Positions 23,801 to 35,135 of a DNA stretch of 64,000 nucleotides are shown piece after piece. The stretch lies in the NCBI GenBank assembly GCA_036560145.1, contig DATBRV010000123.1, forward strand, positions 45,405 through 109,404. The letters run 5' to 3'. The notes beneath the pieces are model-generated. The model saw nothing but the letters and a program-made list of their open reading frames with translations, was not told where the DNA came from and ran no database searches. This DNA is from DATBRV01 sp036560145 (lineage in GTDB: Bacteria; Myxococcota_A; UBA9160; SMWR01). Made by a program: the position numbers and the translations under genes. Positions within the stretch are counted from its first letter, which is position 1; each line of letters starts with the position of its first letter.

Positions 23801-25393
23801 GACGGCCCGCAGCAGCTCGGCCCGCGCGGCGGGAAGATCCCCCTGCGCGCGGTGGATCGCCGCGGCGGCGCCGGCGTCGGCGCCCTCCGGGCTCGCGAGC
23901 ACCGCGAGCGCCCGCGCCGGCTCTCCGCTCGCGTGCAGGGCCGCGGCCAGCGCGCGCCGGGACTCGGGGCGCTCCGGCTCGAGCGCAAGGGCGCGCTCGA
24001 GCAGGCCCACGCCCTCCTTCGGCCGTCCGGATTCGGTGTAGATCGCCGCGAGCTCGCGCAGGGCATCCGCGCGGTCGGGCTGGAGCGAGAGCGCGCGCCG
24101 CAGCGAGTCCTCGGCGGCGGCCTGGCCGAGCCTGCGCTGCGCGACGCCCATGCCGGCGAACACCTCGGCGTCCGAGTCCCCCGCCTCGCGCGCCGCCGTG
24201 AACGCCGCGAGGGCCTCGTCGGGGCGCCCGATCCGCTGGTTCATGGCGCCGATCGCGCGCAGGGTCGGCTGCTCGGCCCCGGGATCCAGGCCGATGGCGC
24301 GCTCGAAGTAGCTCTCGGCGCGCTGGGTGTTGAGCCGCGCCGCCTCGCGCCGGCCCGCGGCGAGCAGGTGTTGCGCCTGCCGCGGCGGATCCGCGGCGTC
24401 GACCTCGGCGAGCAGCAGCAACGGAAGCGGAGACGCCGCGTCGAGCTCGGCGCTGCGCGTGAGCGCGGCGCGCGCGCCGTCGCGATCGCCCTCTAGCATC
24501 GCGAGCCGGCCCAGCTCGAGCTGCAGCTCGGCGTCGTCGGGCTGGATCGCGAGCAGCTGGTCCAGCCAGGGGCGCACCGCGCGCGGATCGCCCCGCGCCA
24601 GCTGGGCCTGCGCCGCCGCGAGCAGGAAACGCGAATCGGGAGGAGGCGCATCGGGCCCGCGCACGATTTCCGGCGCGAGCAGCTTCCAGGCGCCGGCGCC
24701 GTCGCCGGTGACCGCGAGCACGCGCGCCCGCTCGACCAGCGGGGTGTCGAGCTTCTGGGCCCGCGCGGTGATGCCCTCGCGCAGCCGCATCGCCGTCGGC
24801 GTGAGCTTGCCTTCCACTTCGCGCCAGGCGCGCGCGTAGTCGCCGGCCTCCAGCCGGGCGAGAGCGCGCCCGGAGGCGGCGAGCTCGTCGAGCTGCGGCG
24901 GCGCCGCCGGCGGCATCGCGCTGGCCGGCACGCCGAGGCGACCCAGCAGCTGCGCGGCGGTGTTCTCGCAGGCCGCGCCTGGCGTGGCGAGCGGCGCGCT
25001 GGCGTGCGGCGCGGCGAGCAGCGCCCCCGTCTCGACTGCGTAGAGCGCCAGCCGGACGTCCAGCACGCCATCGCGCAGCCGCAGCTCCGGGAGGACCAGC
25101 AGCGTCGCGCCGGCGTTCCGCCCGAGATCGCGCAGCGCGTCGATCGCCGCGAGTCCGGAAGCGCCGGGATCCTGGCTGCGGTCCGGGGCGATCACGGCGA
25201 GGCCCGCGCGCGCGAGCTTCTCGTTCAGCCAGGCCGCGTGCCCCCCGGCCACGTCAGCGAGCTCGGCGTCGGCCCGCGGACGGGCCACCAGGACGCCGCC
25301 GGCTTCGCCCTGCGCCGCGGCCGCGGCGCAGAGGCCGAGCCAGACCGCGAGCGCGGCGGCGAGCGATCGAAGCGCGGGCAAGGCGCGGTGCAT
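20846..25393 (-). CDS. giant Ser/Thr protein kinase with periplasmic TPR sensor and C-terminal kinase domain
   Basis: A 1515-residue protein. ATG 25393 begins a signal peptide (LRSLAAALAVWLGLCAAAAAQ); an in-frame GTG further up gives no signal peptide. Next come a TolB/adhesin-like alpha-beta segment, then about ten TPR units, a domain with LVKSQPIDDSAL, and a membrane helix near residues 755-780 (MLVYAALALLLLYPVLRG). The second half has a PEGA-like beta segment, more TPR-like helices, and a Hanks kinase at about 1240-1515: GRGGMG near 1262, Lys in VALKRL, HRDIKTANLFF, DFG, and the APEQ segment. All catalytic residues are present. Most bacterial kinases have the kinase first; here order and topology are reversed, with the sensor at the N-terminus outside and the kinase last inside. 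Substrates are unknown. Confidence 0.88.
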   Translation of the reverse strand: MHRALPALRSLAAALAVWLGLCAAAAAQGEAGGVLVARPRADAELADVAGGHAAWLNEKLARAGLAVIAPDRSQDPGASGLAAIDALRDLGRNAGATLLVLPELRLRDGVLDVRLALYAVETGALLAAPHASAPLATPGAACENTAAQLLGRLGVPASAMPPAAPPQLDELAASGRALARLEAGDYARAWREVEGKLTPTAMRLREGITARAQKLDTPLVERARVLAVTGDGAGAWKLLAPEIVRGPDAPPPDSRFLLAAAQAQLARGDPRAVRPWLDQLLAIQPDDAELQLELGRLAMLEGDRDGARAALTRSAELDAASPLPLLLLAEVDAADPPRQAQHLLAAGRREAARLNTQRAESYFERAIGLDPGAEQPTLRAIGAMNQRIGRPDEALAAFTAAREAGDSDAEVFAGMGVAQRRLGQAAAEDSLRRALSLQPDRADALRELAAIYTESGRPKEGVGLLERALALEPERPESRRALAAALHASGEPARALAVLASPEGADAGAAAAIHRAQGDLPAARAELLRAVALEPHDAGLRVELASVLEAQGDAAGARDARQLALLLEGAPAAADGSAGADEGGLDLGFDSLVASFAVQVPDARKRRVALLGLREPASWRRRLGDWWEPRLPDLPALEAALERDLSERFTLVKSQPIDDSALAPTLDRLYAFESEASLSAEAIANVVSAVGADAVFVARLLRDPAPVANPAEVAASCADPRHMELEVRMLSGGFTEVSSILVDIECLAGGIDAHGVWNARAMLVYAALALLLLYPVLRGWGTITVLIKLPPQTKGFLRIRIGGKPEKVQDEEELKRQRKRAEGRLARSLSSFSRYVKHMAGRETVFRWIPARKREYIVTVRGPLQDAMTGEIIGHFLEEQRVRVLRGQLAKLVYDFCPEECALEIVVSRDGQPAGLARVAVRGDLKSLRYAREGTAFLYLRPGSHVILIGHEDRACERVVEIDEVKKALRLTVDLGDGNDLAFLGCSAAVDPFLQGDLAAASALLEAAGDVSTAALLRAGHHRERGEHQRAASEFAAAGRLEEAAEMFASGSDFRESAELFEQAGNFARAAETYRAGGDPLAAARCYESAYDYDSALECYDEAGETERVIDLLEKTGAYLEAGRRAHQAGDADRSLQNLQRIERRDAAYGDACALMSEILAARGDSDLAASKLAEAIEEAGGEDAPAALHERHAALLEQAGQRQQALAAYEALRRRDPARGDVTQRIATLRRDLEATAVAESATARAPGASGESRYEIQGELGRGGMGVVYRARDKRLGRVVALKRLPENLRQNQTAVDLFLREAQAAASLNHRNIVTLYDAGEEDGVYFISMELLEGMPLNAILEKRGRLSTVDTARLGIQIAAGLQYAHERRIVHRDIKTANLFFTRERVVKIMDFGLAKTIEEVRRSSTMIGGTPYYMAPEQAAGEPVDHRTDLYAFGVTLFRLVTGELPFVEGDLAYHHRHTPAPDPRELDASIPEAMAALLARLLAKRPEDRHASASEVAAELQALLAPR

Positions 25394-25468
25394 CGCAGCT
25401 ACATCGGCCCTCTCGCGTCGGCAATTGAGCGGGCGACCTCCGCCGACGGACGGGGTTTCCGCTGCGAC

Positions 25469-25499
25469 GGCCGAGGGCCGTGGTGAAACCACCTCGGCC
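25469..25499 (+). promoter_or_regulatory. hairpin in the leader of the first TMTC gene
   Basis: GGCCGAG pairs with CTCGGCC, and inside it GTGGT with ACCAC around GAA, with a 4-nt bulge: 12 bp in all. It ends 34 nt before the preferred start at 25534. If translation starts at GTG 25480 it lies inside the coding region. Confidence 0.45.
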
Positions 25500-25533
25500 T
25501 GGGCCGCGCGGCTTCTGCGATGCTGTCGCGGTC

Positions 25534-27576
25534 GTGCCGCGCCGCCTGCTCCCGCTCGCCATCACCCTCGGCCTCGCCGCGGCCACGCTGGCCGCCTACC
25601 ACGGGGTGCTCGCGAACGACTTCGTCAACTACGACGACGACCTCTACCTCACCAAGGTGGCCGCCGTGCAGGCCGGGCTGACGCTCGAAAGCGTCGGCTG
25701 GGCCTTCACCACCTTCCACGGCGCCAACTGGTTCCCGCTCACCTGGCTCTCCTGGCTGCTGGACGCGCAGCTCTACGGCCTCTCGCCCCGCGGCTTCCAC
25801 GCGACCAGCCTGGCGCTGCACATCGCCAACGCGCTGCTCGCGCTGCTCGCCTTCACCCGGCTGACCGGCTCCCTCGGGGTAGGCGCCTTCACCGCGGGCG
25901 TCTTCGCGCTGCACCCGCTGCACGTCGAGTCGGTGGCCTGGGCGGCCGCGCGCAAGGACGTCGTCTCGGGCTTCTTCTGGATGCTCGCGCTGCTCGGCTA
26001 CGAACGCTGGGCGCGGCGCGGAGCCTCCCCGTTGCGCGGCGCGGCCGTCGCGGGAGCGCTCGTGCTCGGGCTGCTCGCGAAGCCGGTCCTGGTGGCGCTC
26101 CCGTTCGTGCTGCTGCTGCTCGACGTCTGGCCGCTGCGCCGCCTCGAGGCCCCGGACGGCGGCGGCTGGGATCCCGCTCGCGTCCGGCGGGCGCTGCTCG
26201 AAAAGCTTCCGCTGCTCGCGATCGTGGCGCTCTTCGGGGCGGTCGTGCTCGTGGCGCAGCGCGCCGGCGGGGCGCTCCGCTCGCTCGATCGCTTTCCGCT
26301 CGGCGTGCGCATCGAGAACGCCGTGGTCGCCTACGCGACCTATCTGCGGCGGGCCTTCCTGCCCAACGACCTGGCCGTCTTCTATCCGCATCCCGGCGAC
26401 TCGATCGGCGCGCTGACGCTGGCGGTCTCGGCGCTGATCCTCGTCGGTGTCAGCGCCCTGACGCTCTGGCAGCGCCGGCGCCGCCCGCAGCTGATCGTCG
26501 GCTGGCTGTGGTGGCTGCTGACGCTGGCGCCGGCGATCGGGATCGTCCAGGTGGGGCAGGCGGCGCTCGCGGACAGGTACACGTATCTGGCCCAGAGCGG
26601 TCTCGTGCTCGCGCTGGCGGCGACCGCGGCGCCGCTCGCGGCCCGCAGCCGCGCGACCCGGTTCGCGGCAGGCGCCCTCGCGTTCGCGGCGCTGCTCGCG
26701 CTCGGCGCCGCCACCGCCGCGCAGGTGCGCACCTGGCGCAGCAGCGAGACCCTCTTCGAGCAGGCGCTGCGGGTCACCGCGGACAACCACGTCGCGCACA
26801 CCAACCTCGGGCTGGTGCACCTCGAGCGCCACGAGCTCGTCCTCGCCGAGGCGCAGCTGCTGGAGTCGCTGCGGATCGCGCCGGCCTCGCCGATCGCGCA
26901 CGGCCTGCTGGGGGGCTTGAGGCTCGAGCAGGGGCGCCCGGCCGAAGCCCGGCGCGAGTTCGAGACGGCGCTCGCGAGCGAGCCCGGCGAGCCACGCTGG
27001 CTCGGCGGCCTCGCTTCGGCCCAGCTCGCGGTGGGCCAGATCCCGCAGGCGATCGCGAGCCTGGAACGCGCTCTCGCGCGGGAGCCCGGCTCGGCCCTGC
27101 TGCACGCGCACCTGGGGCGGGCCCTCGGGAGCCAGGGGAGGGTGGAGGAAGCGCTCGTGCATCTCGATGAAGCGCTTCGCCTCGAGCCCGGGAGCGGCGA
27201 GGTGGCGGCCATCCGCGCGCGGCTCCTCGACCGCGCCGGGCGCGCGCCCGAAGCGATCGCCGCCTACCGCGAGGCGCTCTCGCTCGGTGCGCGCGCCCCC
27301 GACCTGCGCAACAACCTCGCCTGGCTGCTCGCCACCCGCGCCGCAGACGACCCCGCCGCCGCCGCCGAAGCGGTGACGCTGGCCGAGCAGGCCGTCGCCG
27401 AGCTGGGCGACGGCGACGCGGGCGCCCTCGACACGCTCGCGGTCGCCTACGCGGCCGCGGGCCGTCGCGAGGACGCCGCCCGCACCGCGCAGCGCGCCCT
27501 GGCGCGCGCGGAGGCCGGCGGCGACGCCGCGCTCGCCGCCCAGATCCGAGCGCGGCTCTCGGACTACACGCAGTAG
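25534..27576 (+). CDS. TMTC-like multi-pass membrane glycosyltransferase with TPRs, copy 1
   Basis: A GT-C-fold integral membrane protein of about 680 residues related to TMTC/DUF1736 proteins, whose eukaryotic members O-mannosylate proteins from a lipid-linked sugar. It has an N-terminal anchor, then the lumenal/periplasmic acidic loop NYDDDLYLTK. The conserved block ALHPLHVESVAWAAARKD follows, then FYPHPG and about ten helices up to residue 410. A TPR domain fills the C-terminal third (NHVAHTNLGLVHL..., repeated about five times). GTG 25534 gives an immediate membrane anchor and is where similarity to copy 2 becomes solid; GTG 25480 is possible. It diverges from the kinase gene. Sugar and acceptor are unknown; the TPRs suggest a protein acceptor or partner. 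Confidence 0.83.
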   Translation: MPRRLLPLAITLGLAAATLAAYHGVLANDFVNYDDDLYLTKVAAVQAGLTLESVGWAFTTFHGANWFPLTWLSWLLDAQLYGLSPRGFHATSLALHIANALLALLAFTRLTGSLGVGAFTAGVFALHPLHVESVAWAAARKDVVSGFFWMLALLGYERWARRGASPLRGAAVAGALVLGLLAKPVLVALPFVLLLLDVWPLRRLEAPDGGGWDPARVRRALLEKLPLLAIVALFGAVVLVAQRAGGALRSLDRFPLGVRIENAVVAYATYLRRAFLPNDLAVFYPHPGDSIGALTLAVSALILVGVSALTLWQRRRRPQLIVGWLWWLLTLAPAIGIVQVGQAALADRYTYLAQSGLVLALAATAAPLAARSRATRFAAGALAFAALLALGAATAAQVRTWRSSETLFEQALRVTADNHVAHTNLGLVHLERHELVLAEAQLLESLRIAPASPIAHGLLGGLRLEQGRPAEARREFETALASEPGEPRWLGGLASAQLAVGQIPQAIASLERALAREPGSALLHAHLGRALGSQGRVEEALVHLDEALRLEPGSGEVAAIRARLLDRAGRAPEAIAAYREALSLGARAPDLRNNLAWLLATRAADDPAAAAEAVTLAEQAVAELGDGDAGALDTLAVAYAAAGRREDAARTAQRALARAEAGGDAALAAQIRARLSDYTQ

Positions 27577-27593
27577 AGTCAGCTCGATGGACG

Positions 27594-27672
27594 CCGGCCC
27601 ACCAGCGCGCGCAGATGGCTCCCCGTGTGCGAGGCCGGGTGCTCCGCCACCCGCTCCGGGACGCTCTGGGCG
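27594..27672 (-). pseudogene. remnant of the uvrA 3' end
   Basis: The minus strand encodes AQSVPERVAEHPASHTGSHLR, matching the end of the complete UvrA in this window (AQGTPEQVAQHPSSHTGRHLR). Only about 27 codons survive. It lies after copy 1 as the whole uvrA end lies after copy 2, marking the right end of a duplicated block. Confidence 0.85.
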
Positions 27673-27678
27673 CTCGGC

Positions 27679-27740
27679 TGGCCAGGCCGCGTGCCCCCCG
27701 GCCACTTCGGCGAGCTCCGCGTCGGCCCGCGGACGGGGTT
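27679..27740 (-). pseudogene. remnant of the kinase gene 5' region
   Basis: 27681-27735 matches 25233-25287 inside the kinase coding region with only a few differences (both encode AGGHAAW on the minus strand). It then jumps to match the sequence from about 25448 onward (GGACGGGGTTTCCG). The jump occurs at a GGACGGG present at both places, so a short-repeat deletion removed the piece between. Confidence 0.8.
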
Positions 27741-27763
27741 TCCGGGTGAGCCGACCTCTCGAG

Positions 27764-27786
27764 CATGGCGAATATTCCTCGCCATG
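27764..27786 (+). promoter_or_regulatory. palindrome in the leader of the second TMTC gene
   Basis: CATGGCGA and TCGCCATG pair perfectly (8 bp) around ATATTCC. It ends 32 nt before the preferred start at 27819, nearly the same spacing as the unrelated hairpin before copy 1. Confidence 0.5.
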
Positions 27787-27818
27787 GGCCCCCCGGCTTC
27801 TGCGATGCTGTCGCAGTC

Positions 27819-29864
27819 GTGCCGCGCCGCCTGCTCCCGCTCGTCACCGGCCTCGGCCTCGCCGCGGCCACCCTGGCCGCCTACCACGGAGTGCTGGCGA
27901 ACGACTTCGTCAACTACGACGACGACCTCTACCTCACGAAGGTGGACGCCGTGAAGTCCGGGCTGACGCTCCCAGGCGTCGGCTGGGCCTTCACCACCTT
28001 CCACGGCGCCAACTGGTTTCCGCTCACCTGGCTGTCCTGGATGCTGGACGCGCAGCTCTACGGGCTCTCGCCCCGCGGCTTTCACGCCACCAGCCTGGCG
28101 CTGCACGTCGCCAACGTGCTGCTCGCGCTGCTCGCCTTCACCCGGCTGACCGGCTCACTGGGGGTGGGCGCCTTCACGGCGGGCGTCTTCGCGCTGCACC
28201 CGCTGCACGTCGAGTCGGTGGCCTGGGCGGCCGCGCGCAAGGACGTCCTCTCGGGCTTCTTCTGGATGCTCGCGCTGATCGGATACGAACGCTGGGCCCG
28301 GCGCGGAGCCTCCCCGCTACGTGGCGCGGCCGTCGCGCTCGCGTTCGTCTGCGGGCTGCTCGCCAAGCCGGTGGTGGTGGCGCTTCCCTGCGTGCTGCTG
28401 CTGCTCGACGCCTGGCCGCTGCGCCGCCTCGAGGCGGAGCAGGGCGGCTGGGCTCCCGCGCGCGTGCGGCGCGCGCTGCTCGAAAAGCTTCCGCTGCTCG
28501 CGATCGCTGCGCTCTTCAGCGCGCTCGTGGTGGTCGCGCAGCGGGCGGGCGGCGCGCTCCCGCTCGAGGACATCGTCCCGCTCGCCGCGCGCGTCGGCAA
28601 CGCCGTGGTCGCCTACGCGACCTACCTGCGGCGGGCCTTGCTGCCGAACGACCTCGCCGTCTTCTATCCGCATCCCGGCGCCGCGCTCGGAATCGGGCCG
28701 GTGGCGGGCGCGGCGGCGATCCTGCTTGGTGTCAGCGCGCTGTTCTGGTTGCAGCGCCGGCGCCGGCCCGAGCTGCTGGTCGGCTGGCTGTGGTGGGGAG
28801 TCGTACTGGCGCCCGCGATCGGGATCGTCCAGGTCGGGCAGGCGGCGATGGCCGACCGCTACACGTACCTGGCGCAGAGCGGACTCGTGCTCGCGCTGGC
28901 GGCGACCGCGGCGCCGCTCGCGGCCCGCAGCCGCCCGGCCCGGCTCGCGGCAGGCGCGCTCGCGCTCGCCGTGCTGCTCGCGCTCGGCGTCGCCACCGCC
29001 CAGCAGGTCCGCGTCTGGCGCAGCAGCCAGACGCTCTTCGAGCACGCCCTGCGCGTGACGCGGAACAATCACGTCGCACACATCAATCTCGGTCTGGTGC
29101 GTCTCGAGAGCCGGGATCTGAGGGACGCCGCGGTCCATCTATCGGCGGCGTTGCGGATCGCGCCGGGCTCCGCCGTCGCGCACGCGCTGCTGGGAACCGT
29201 GAGGTTCGAGCAGGGCCGGGCGGCCGAAGCCGCCGCGGAGTTCGAGAGGGCGCTCTCCGCCGCGGGTCCGGGGGATGATCAGGCGACCTGGTTCTGGGGG
29301 CTCGCGGCCGCCCAGCTCGCGGTCGGCCAGGGGCCGCAGGCGGTCGCGAGCCTCGAGCGCGCGGTGGCCCTCCAACCGGGCTCGGCCCCGTTGCACGCGC
29401 ACCTGGCGCGGGCGCTCGCGAGCCAGGGGAGGCTCGCGGATGCGATCGCCCGGCTCGACGAGGCGCTCCGCCTCGAGCCGGGAAACCCCGAGCTCACGGT
29501 GCTCCGCGCCGTGTTGCTCGAACGCGCCGGCCGCACCAGCGAAGCGATCGCCGCCTACCGCGAAGCGCTCCGGCTCGGGTCGCAGGCGCCCGACCTGCGC
29601 AACAACCTGGCCTTCCTGCTCGCGACCACCGGCTCGGGCGATCTCGCCGTCGTCGCCGAAGCGGTGCAGCTCGCCGAACAGGCGGTGGCGCAGCTCGGCG
29701 AGAACCCGGTGGCGCTCGCCACGCTGGCGACCGCCTACGCCGCCGCCGGTCGGAGCGAGGAGGCCGCGCGCACGGCCCAGCGCGCGATCGCCGTCGCGGA
29801 ATCCGGAGGCAACGCCGAGCTCGCCGCCCAGATCCGCGAGCGGCTCGCTCTCTACATCGAGTAG
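27819..29864 (+). CDS. TMTC-like multi-pass membrane glycosyltransferase with TPRs, copy 2
   Basis: A tandem paralogue of copy 1, the same length and highly similar in the membrane half (NYDDDLYLTK, ALHPLHVESVAWAAARKD and FYPHPG all identical). It is more diverged in the TPR third (NHVAHINLGLVRLESRDLRDAAVHL), which suggests a different partner or acceptor. GTG 27819 corresponds to GTG 25534 of copy 1; ATG 27765 also opens this frame. The gene converges on uvrA with a 7-bp gap. The duplicated unit ran from inside the kinase gene to inside uvrA, as the two remnants upstream show. Sequence divergence makes the duplication old, not an assembly artefact. Confidence 0.83.
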   Translation: MPRRLLPLVTGLGLAAATLAAYHGVLANDFVNYDDDLYLTKVDAVKSGLTLPGVGWAFTTFHGANWFPLTWLSWMLDAQLYGLSPRGFHATSLALHVANVLLALLAFTRLTGSLGVGAFTAGVFALHPLHVESVAWAAARKDVLSGFFWMLALIGYERWARRGASPLRGAAVALAFVCGLLAKPVVVALPCVLLLLDAWPLRRLEAEQGGWAPARVRRALLEKLPLLAIAALFSALVVVAQRAGGALPLEDIVPLAARVGNAVVAYATYLRRALLPNDLAVFYPHPGAALGIGPVAGAAAILLGVSALFWLQRRRRPELLVGWLWWGVVLAPAIGIVQVGQAAMADRYTYLAQSGLVLALAATAAPLAARSRPARLAAGALALAVLLALGVATAQQVRVWRSSQTLFEHALRVTRNNHVAHINLGLVRLESRDLRDAAVHLSAALRIAPGSAVAHALLGTVRFEQGRAAEAAAEFERALSAAGPGDDQATWFWGLAAAQLAVGQGPQAVASLERAVALQPGSAPLHAHLARALASQGRLADAIARLDEALRLEPGNPELTVLRAVLLERAGRTSEAIAAYREALRLGSQAPDLRNNLAFLLATTGSGDLAVVAEAVQLAEQAVAQLGENPVALATLATAYAAAGRSEEAARTAQRAIAVAESGGNAELAAQIRERLALYIE

Positions 29865-29871
29865 GTGTCGT

Positions 29872-32697
<2,826 letters not shown>

Positions 32698-32733
32698 GGG
32701 GGAACCGGAGGATACACGCCTCCGGCGGCTTGC

Positions 32734-35088
32734 TCAGCCCTCGTCCTCGAGCAGGGCGCGCACCTTCTCGAGCAGCGCCCCCGGCAGGAAGGGCTTCTGG
32801 AGGAAGCCCGCCCGCTCGGGGTCTGCGAAGCGGCCGGCGGTGCGGTCCTGCGAGTAGCCGGAGATCAGCACGATCCGGACCTCCGAGCGGATCCGCCGGA
32901 TCGCGTCGAAGGTGTCCTCGCCGCTCGCGCCGGGCATGTTGAGGTCGAGCAGCACGACCCGGATCTCGTCCGCGTGCTTCCGGAAGATCGCCAGGGCCGT
33001 TTCGCCGTCCCCGGCGCGCAGCACCTCGAAGCCCGCTCGCGCGAGCGTCTCTGACGCCACCTCGAGCACGCCCGGATCGTCGTCGACGACGAGCAGCTTG
33101 CCGTGGAGGGGCGCGCGCGAGCGCGCCGGTTCCGGATCCGCGGGCGGCGTCCGCTCGGCGCGCGGGCAGGCGGGAAACAGCACCCGGAAACGCGTGCCCT
33201 GCCCCGGCGTGCTCCGGATCTCGATCGCGCCCCGGTGCGCCCGCACGATCCCCAGCACCGCCGCGAGGCCCAGGCCGCGGCCGGTGAACTTGGTGGTAAA
33301 GAAGGGGTCGAAGATCCGCGCGCGCGTCTCCGCCGCCATGCCGCAGCCGGTGTCCGCCACCTCGAAGAAGACGTAGGAGCCCTCGCGCAGCTCCTCTCCG
33401 AGCAGCATCTGATCGAGGTCGGCGCGCGTCGCCGCCACCACGCCGGAGGCGACGTCGATCCGGCCGCCGCCGGCGGCGATCGCCTCGGCCGCGTTGGTGA
33501 TCAGGTTCATCACCACCTGCGAGATCTGGGTCGTGTCGGCCTGGATCAGCGGCAGATCCGGCGGCAGCCGGAGGTAGAGCTTCGCCTTCGGCGCCACCGC
33601 CAGCTCGAGCAGATCGCCGAGCTCGACCACCAGCAGCGAGAGGTCGATCGGCTCGGTCATCAGCGAGCCGCGGCCGGCGTAGTCGAGCAGCTGGTTGGTG
33701 AGCGTGGCCGCGCGCTGCGCCGTCTTCTGGATCCGCTCGAGCCGCGCGCGAACGTCGGAATCCGGAGGCAGATCCATCAGCGCGAGGCTGGCGTCGCCCA
33801 GGATCGGCGTCAGCAGGTTGTTGAAGTCGTGCGCGATGCCGCCCGCCATCAGGCCCAGGCTCTCGAGCTTCTGCGCCTGGCGGATCCAGTCCTCCAGCCT
33901 GCGCCGTTCGTCCTCGACGCGCCGCTGCTCCGTCACGTCGCGCACCACCGCGACCACGCGCGTCTCGCCGCCCGCGGTGCGATAGTTGACGCCGCCTCCC
34001 TCGAGCCAGCGCCATGAACCGTCTCGGTGTCGGATGCGAAAGACGGTGCCCTTGCGCCGCGGCGCCGACGAGACGACCCGGTTCACGAAGGCCTCCGCGA
34101 GCCGCTCGACGTCGTCCGGGTGGAGCAGCATGAAGGGCAGCGTCCCGGCCATCTCGCCTGGCGAATAACCCAGCGTCTCGAGGCTGTTCTGGCTCACGTA
34201 GAGGATCTTGCCCTCCGCATCGAGCTCGATCACGAGATCGTGCGTCGTCTCGGCGAGCATCCGGTAGCGCTCTTCGCTCACGCGCAACGCCTGGTGGATC
34301 CGGACCCGCTCGGTCACGTCGCGCGAGATCAGCAGCACCCGCAGCTCGCCGCCCTGGGTGCGGTAGCCGCGCCCGCGCGTCTCGAACCAGCGCCAGCTTC
34401 CGTCCGTGTGGTGGTAGCGGTACTCGACCTGGGCCTCGCCGCCGGCCGCCACGCGCGGAATGAACACGCGGTTGACGGCCGTGAGGTCGTCGGGGTGCAG
34501 GCGGTCCTGGGTGAGCGGGTCGAAGACGGTCTGGCCGACGTACGCCTCCGCCGGCGTGCCCAGCAGCGCCTCGCAATTCGGGCTCACGTAGACGTAGGTG
34601 CCAGCGCCGTCGATCTCGCTGATCAGGTCCGCCGCGTTCTCCGCCATCGCGCGGAAGCGGTCTTCGGTGATGCGAAGCGCGCGGCCCGCCTGGCGCGCCT
34701 CGGTGACGTCGTGCACGAACGCGAGCGTGCGGATCTCCCCGTTCGGCATCGGGTAGCTGCTCGCCGCCATTTCCAGCCACAGCCAGCGCCCCTGCTTGTG
34801 GCGCGCGCGGTAGACCGCTTCCGCGGATTCGCCCGTGCTCGCCAGCTTGCGCGAGAGCTCGAGGATCTGGGCGACGTCCTCGGCGTGGATCCATTCGAAG
34901 CGGCGCAGCTCGCGGATCTCCTCCGGCAGGTAGCCGAGGATCGCGGTGACCGTGGGGCTGACGTAGGTGATGCGCCCGCTGCCGTCGAACTCGAGCAGCA
35001 TCGCGTGCAAGTGGTCGAGCACGCGCTCGAAGCGCCGCTCCACGGCCGCGCCGGTGGATTTGCCGGCCGCTTTCCCGCTTGCGCGCAT
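32734..35088 (-). CDS. soluble PAS-PAS-PAS hybrid histidine kinase
   Basis: A 784-residue cytoplasmic hybrid sensor kinase with no membrane helix after the chosen start. In order: three PAS domains (GRITYVSPTVTAILGY, GTYVYVSPNCEALLG, GKILYVSQNSLETLGY), each followed by a PAC-like WRW segment; a dimerisation domain with phospho-His in MAGGIAHDFNNLL; an ATPase domain (NLITNAAEAI, DTGCGM, RIFDPFFTTK, GRGLGLA); and a C-terminal receiver with VVDDDPG, phospho-Asp in LLDLNMPG and Lys in QKPFLPG. ATG 35088 follows a TATACG/TTATAC -10 candidate by 5-6 nt, again without a ribosome site. No response regulator gene is adjacent, so the output is not visible here. Confidence 0.93.
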   Translation of the reverse strand: MRASGKAAGKSTGAAVERRFERVLDHLHAMLLEFDGSGRITYVSPTVTAILGYLPEEIRELRRFEWIHAEDVAQILELSRKLASTGESAEAVYRARHKQGRWLWLEMAASSYPMPNGEIRTLAFVHDVTEARQAGRALRITEDRFRAMAENAADLISEIDGAGTYVYVSPNCEALLGTPAEAYVGQTVFDPLTQDRLHPDDLTAVNRVFIPRVAAGGEAQVEYRYHHTDGSWRWFETRGRGYRTQGGELRVLLISRDVTERVRIHQALRVSEERYRMLAETTHDLVIELDAEGKILYVSQNSLETLGYSPGEMAGTLPFMLLHPDDVERLAEAFVNRVVSSAPRRKGTVFRIRHRDGSWRWLEGGGVNYRTAGGETRVVAVVRDVTEQRRVEDERRRLEDWIRQAQKLESLGLMAGGIAHDFNNLLTPILGDASLALMDLPPDSDVRARLERIQKTAQRAATLTNQLLDYAGRGSLMTEPIDLSLLVVELGDLLELAVAPKAKLYLRLPPDLPLIQADTTQISQVVMNLITNAAEAIAAGGGRIDVASGVVAATRADLDQMLLGEELREGSYVFFEVADTGCGMAAETRARIFDPFFTTKFTGRGLGLAAVLGIVRAHRGAIEIRSTPGQGTRFRVLFPACPRAERTPPADPEPARSRAPLHGKLLVVDDDPGVLEVASETLARAGFEVLRAGDGETALAIFRKHADEIRVVLLDLNMPGASGEDTFDAIRRIRSEVRIVLISGYSQDRTAGRFADPERAGFLQKPFLPGALLEKVRALLEDEG

Positions 35089-35135
35089 ACCTTCGTATAA
35101 GCCCACCCGCCCTCCCCAGACAAGCAGAATCGCGG

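Noticed and set aside
25399..27705. Long minus-strand open frames opposite the TMTC genes
   Set aside because: They are mirror frames of high-GC coding sequence, Arg/Ala-rich and without domains. The only real matches within them are the uvrA and kinase remnants.
27577..27818. The TMTC duplication as an assembly artefact
   Set aside because: The two copies differ throughout, strongly in the TPR third, and the junction shows decay and a secondary deletion.
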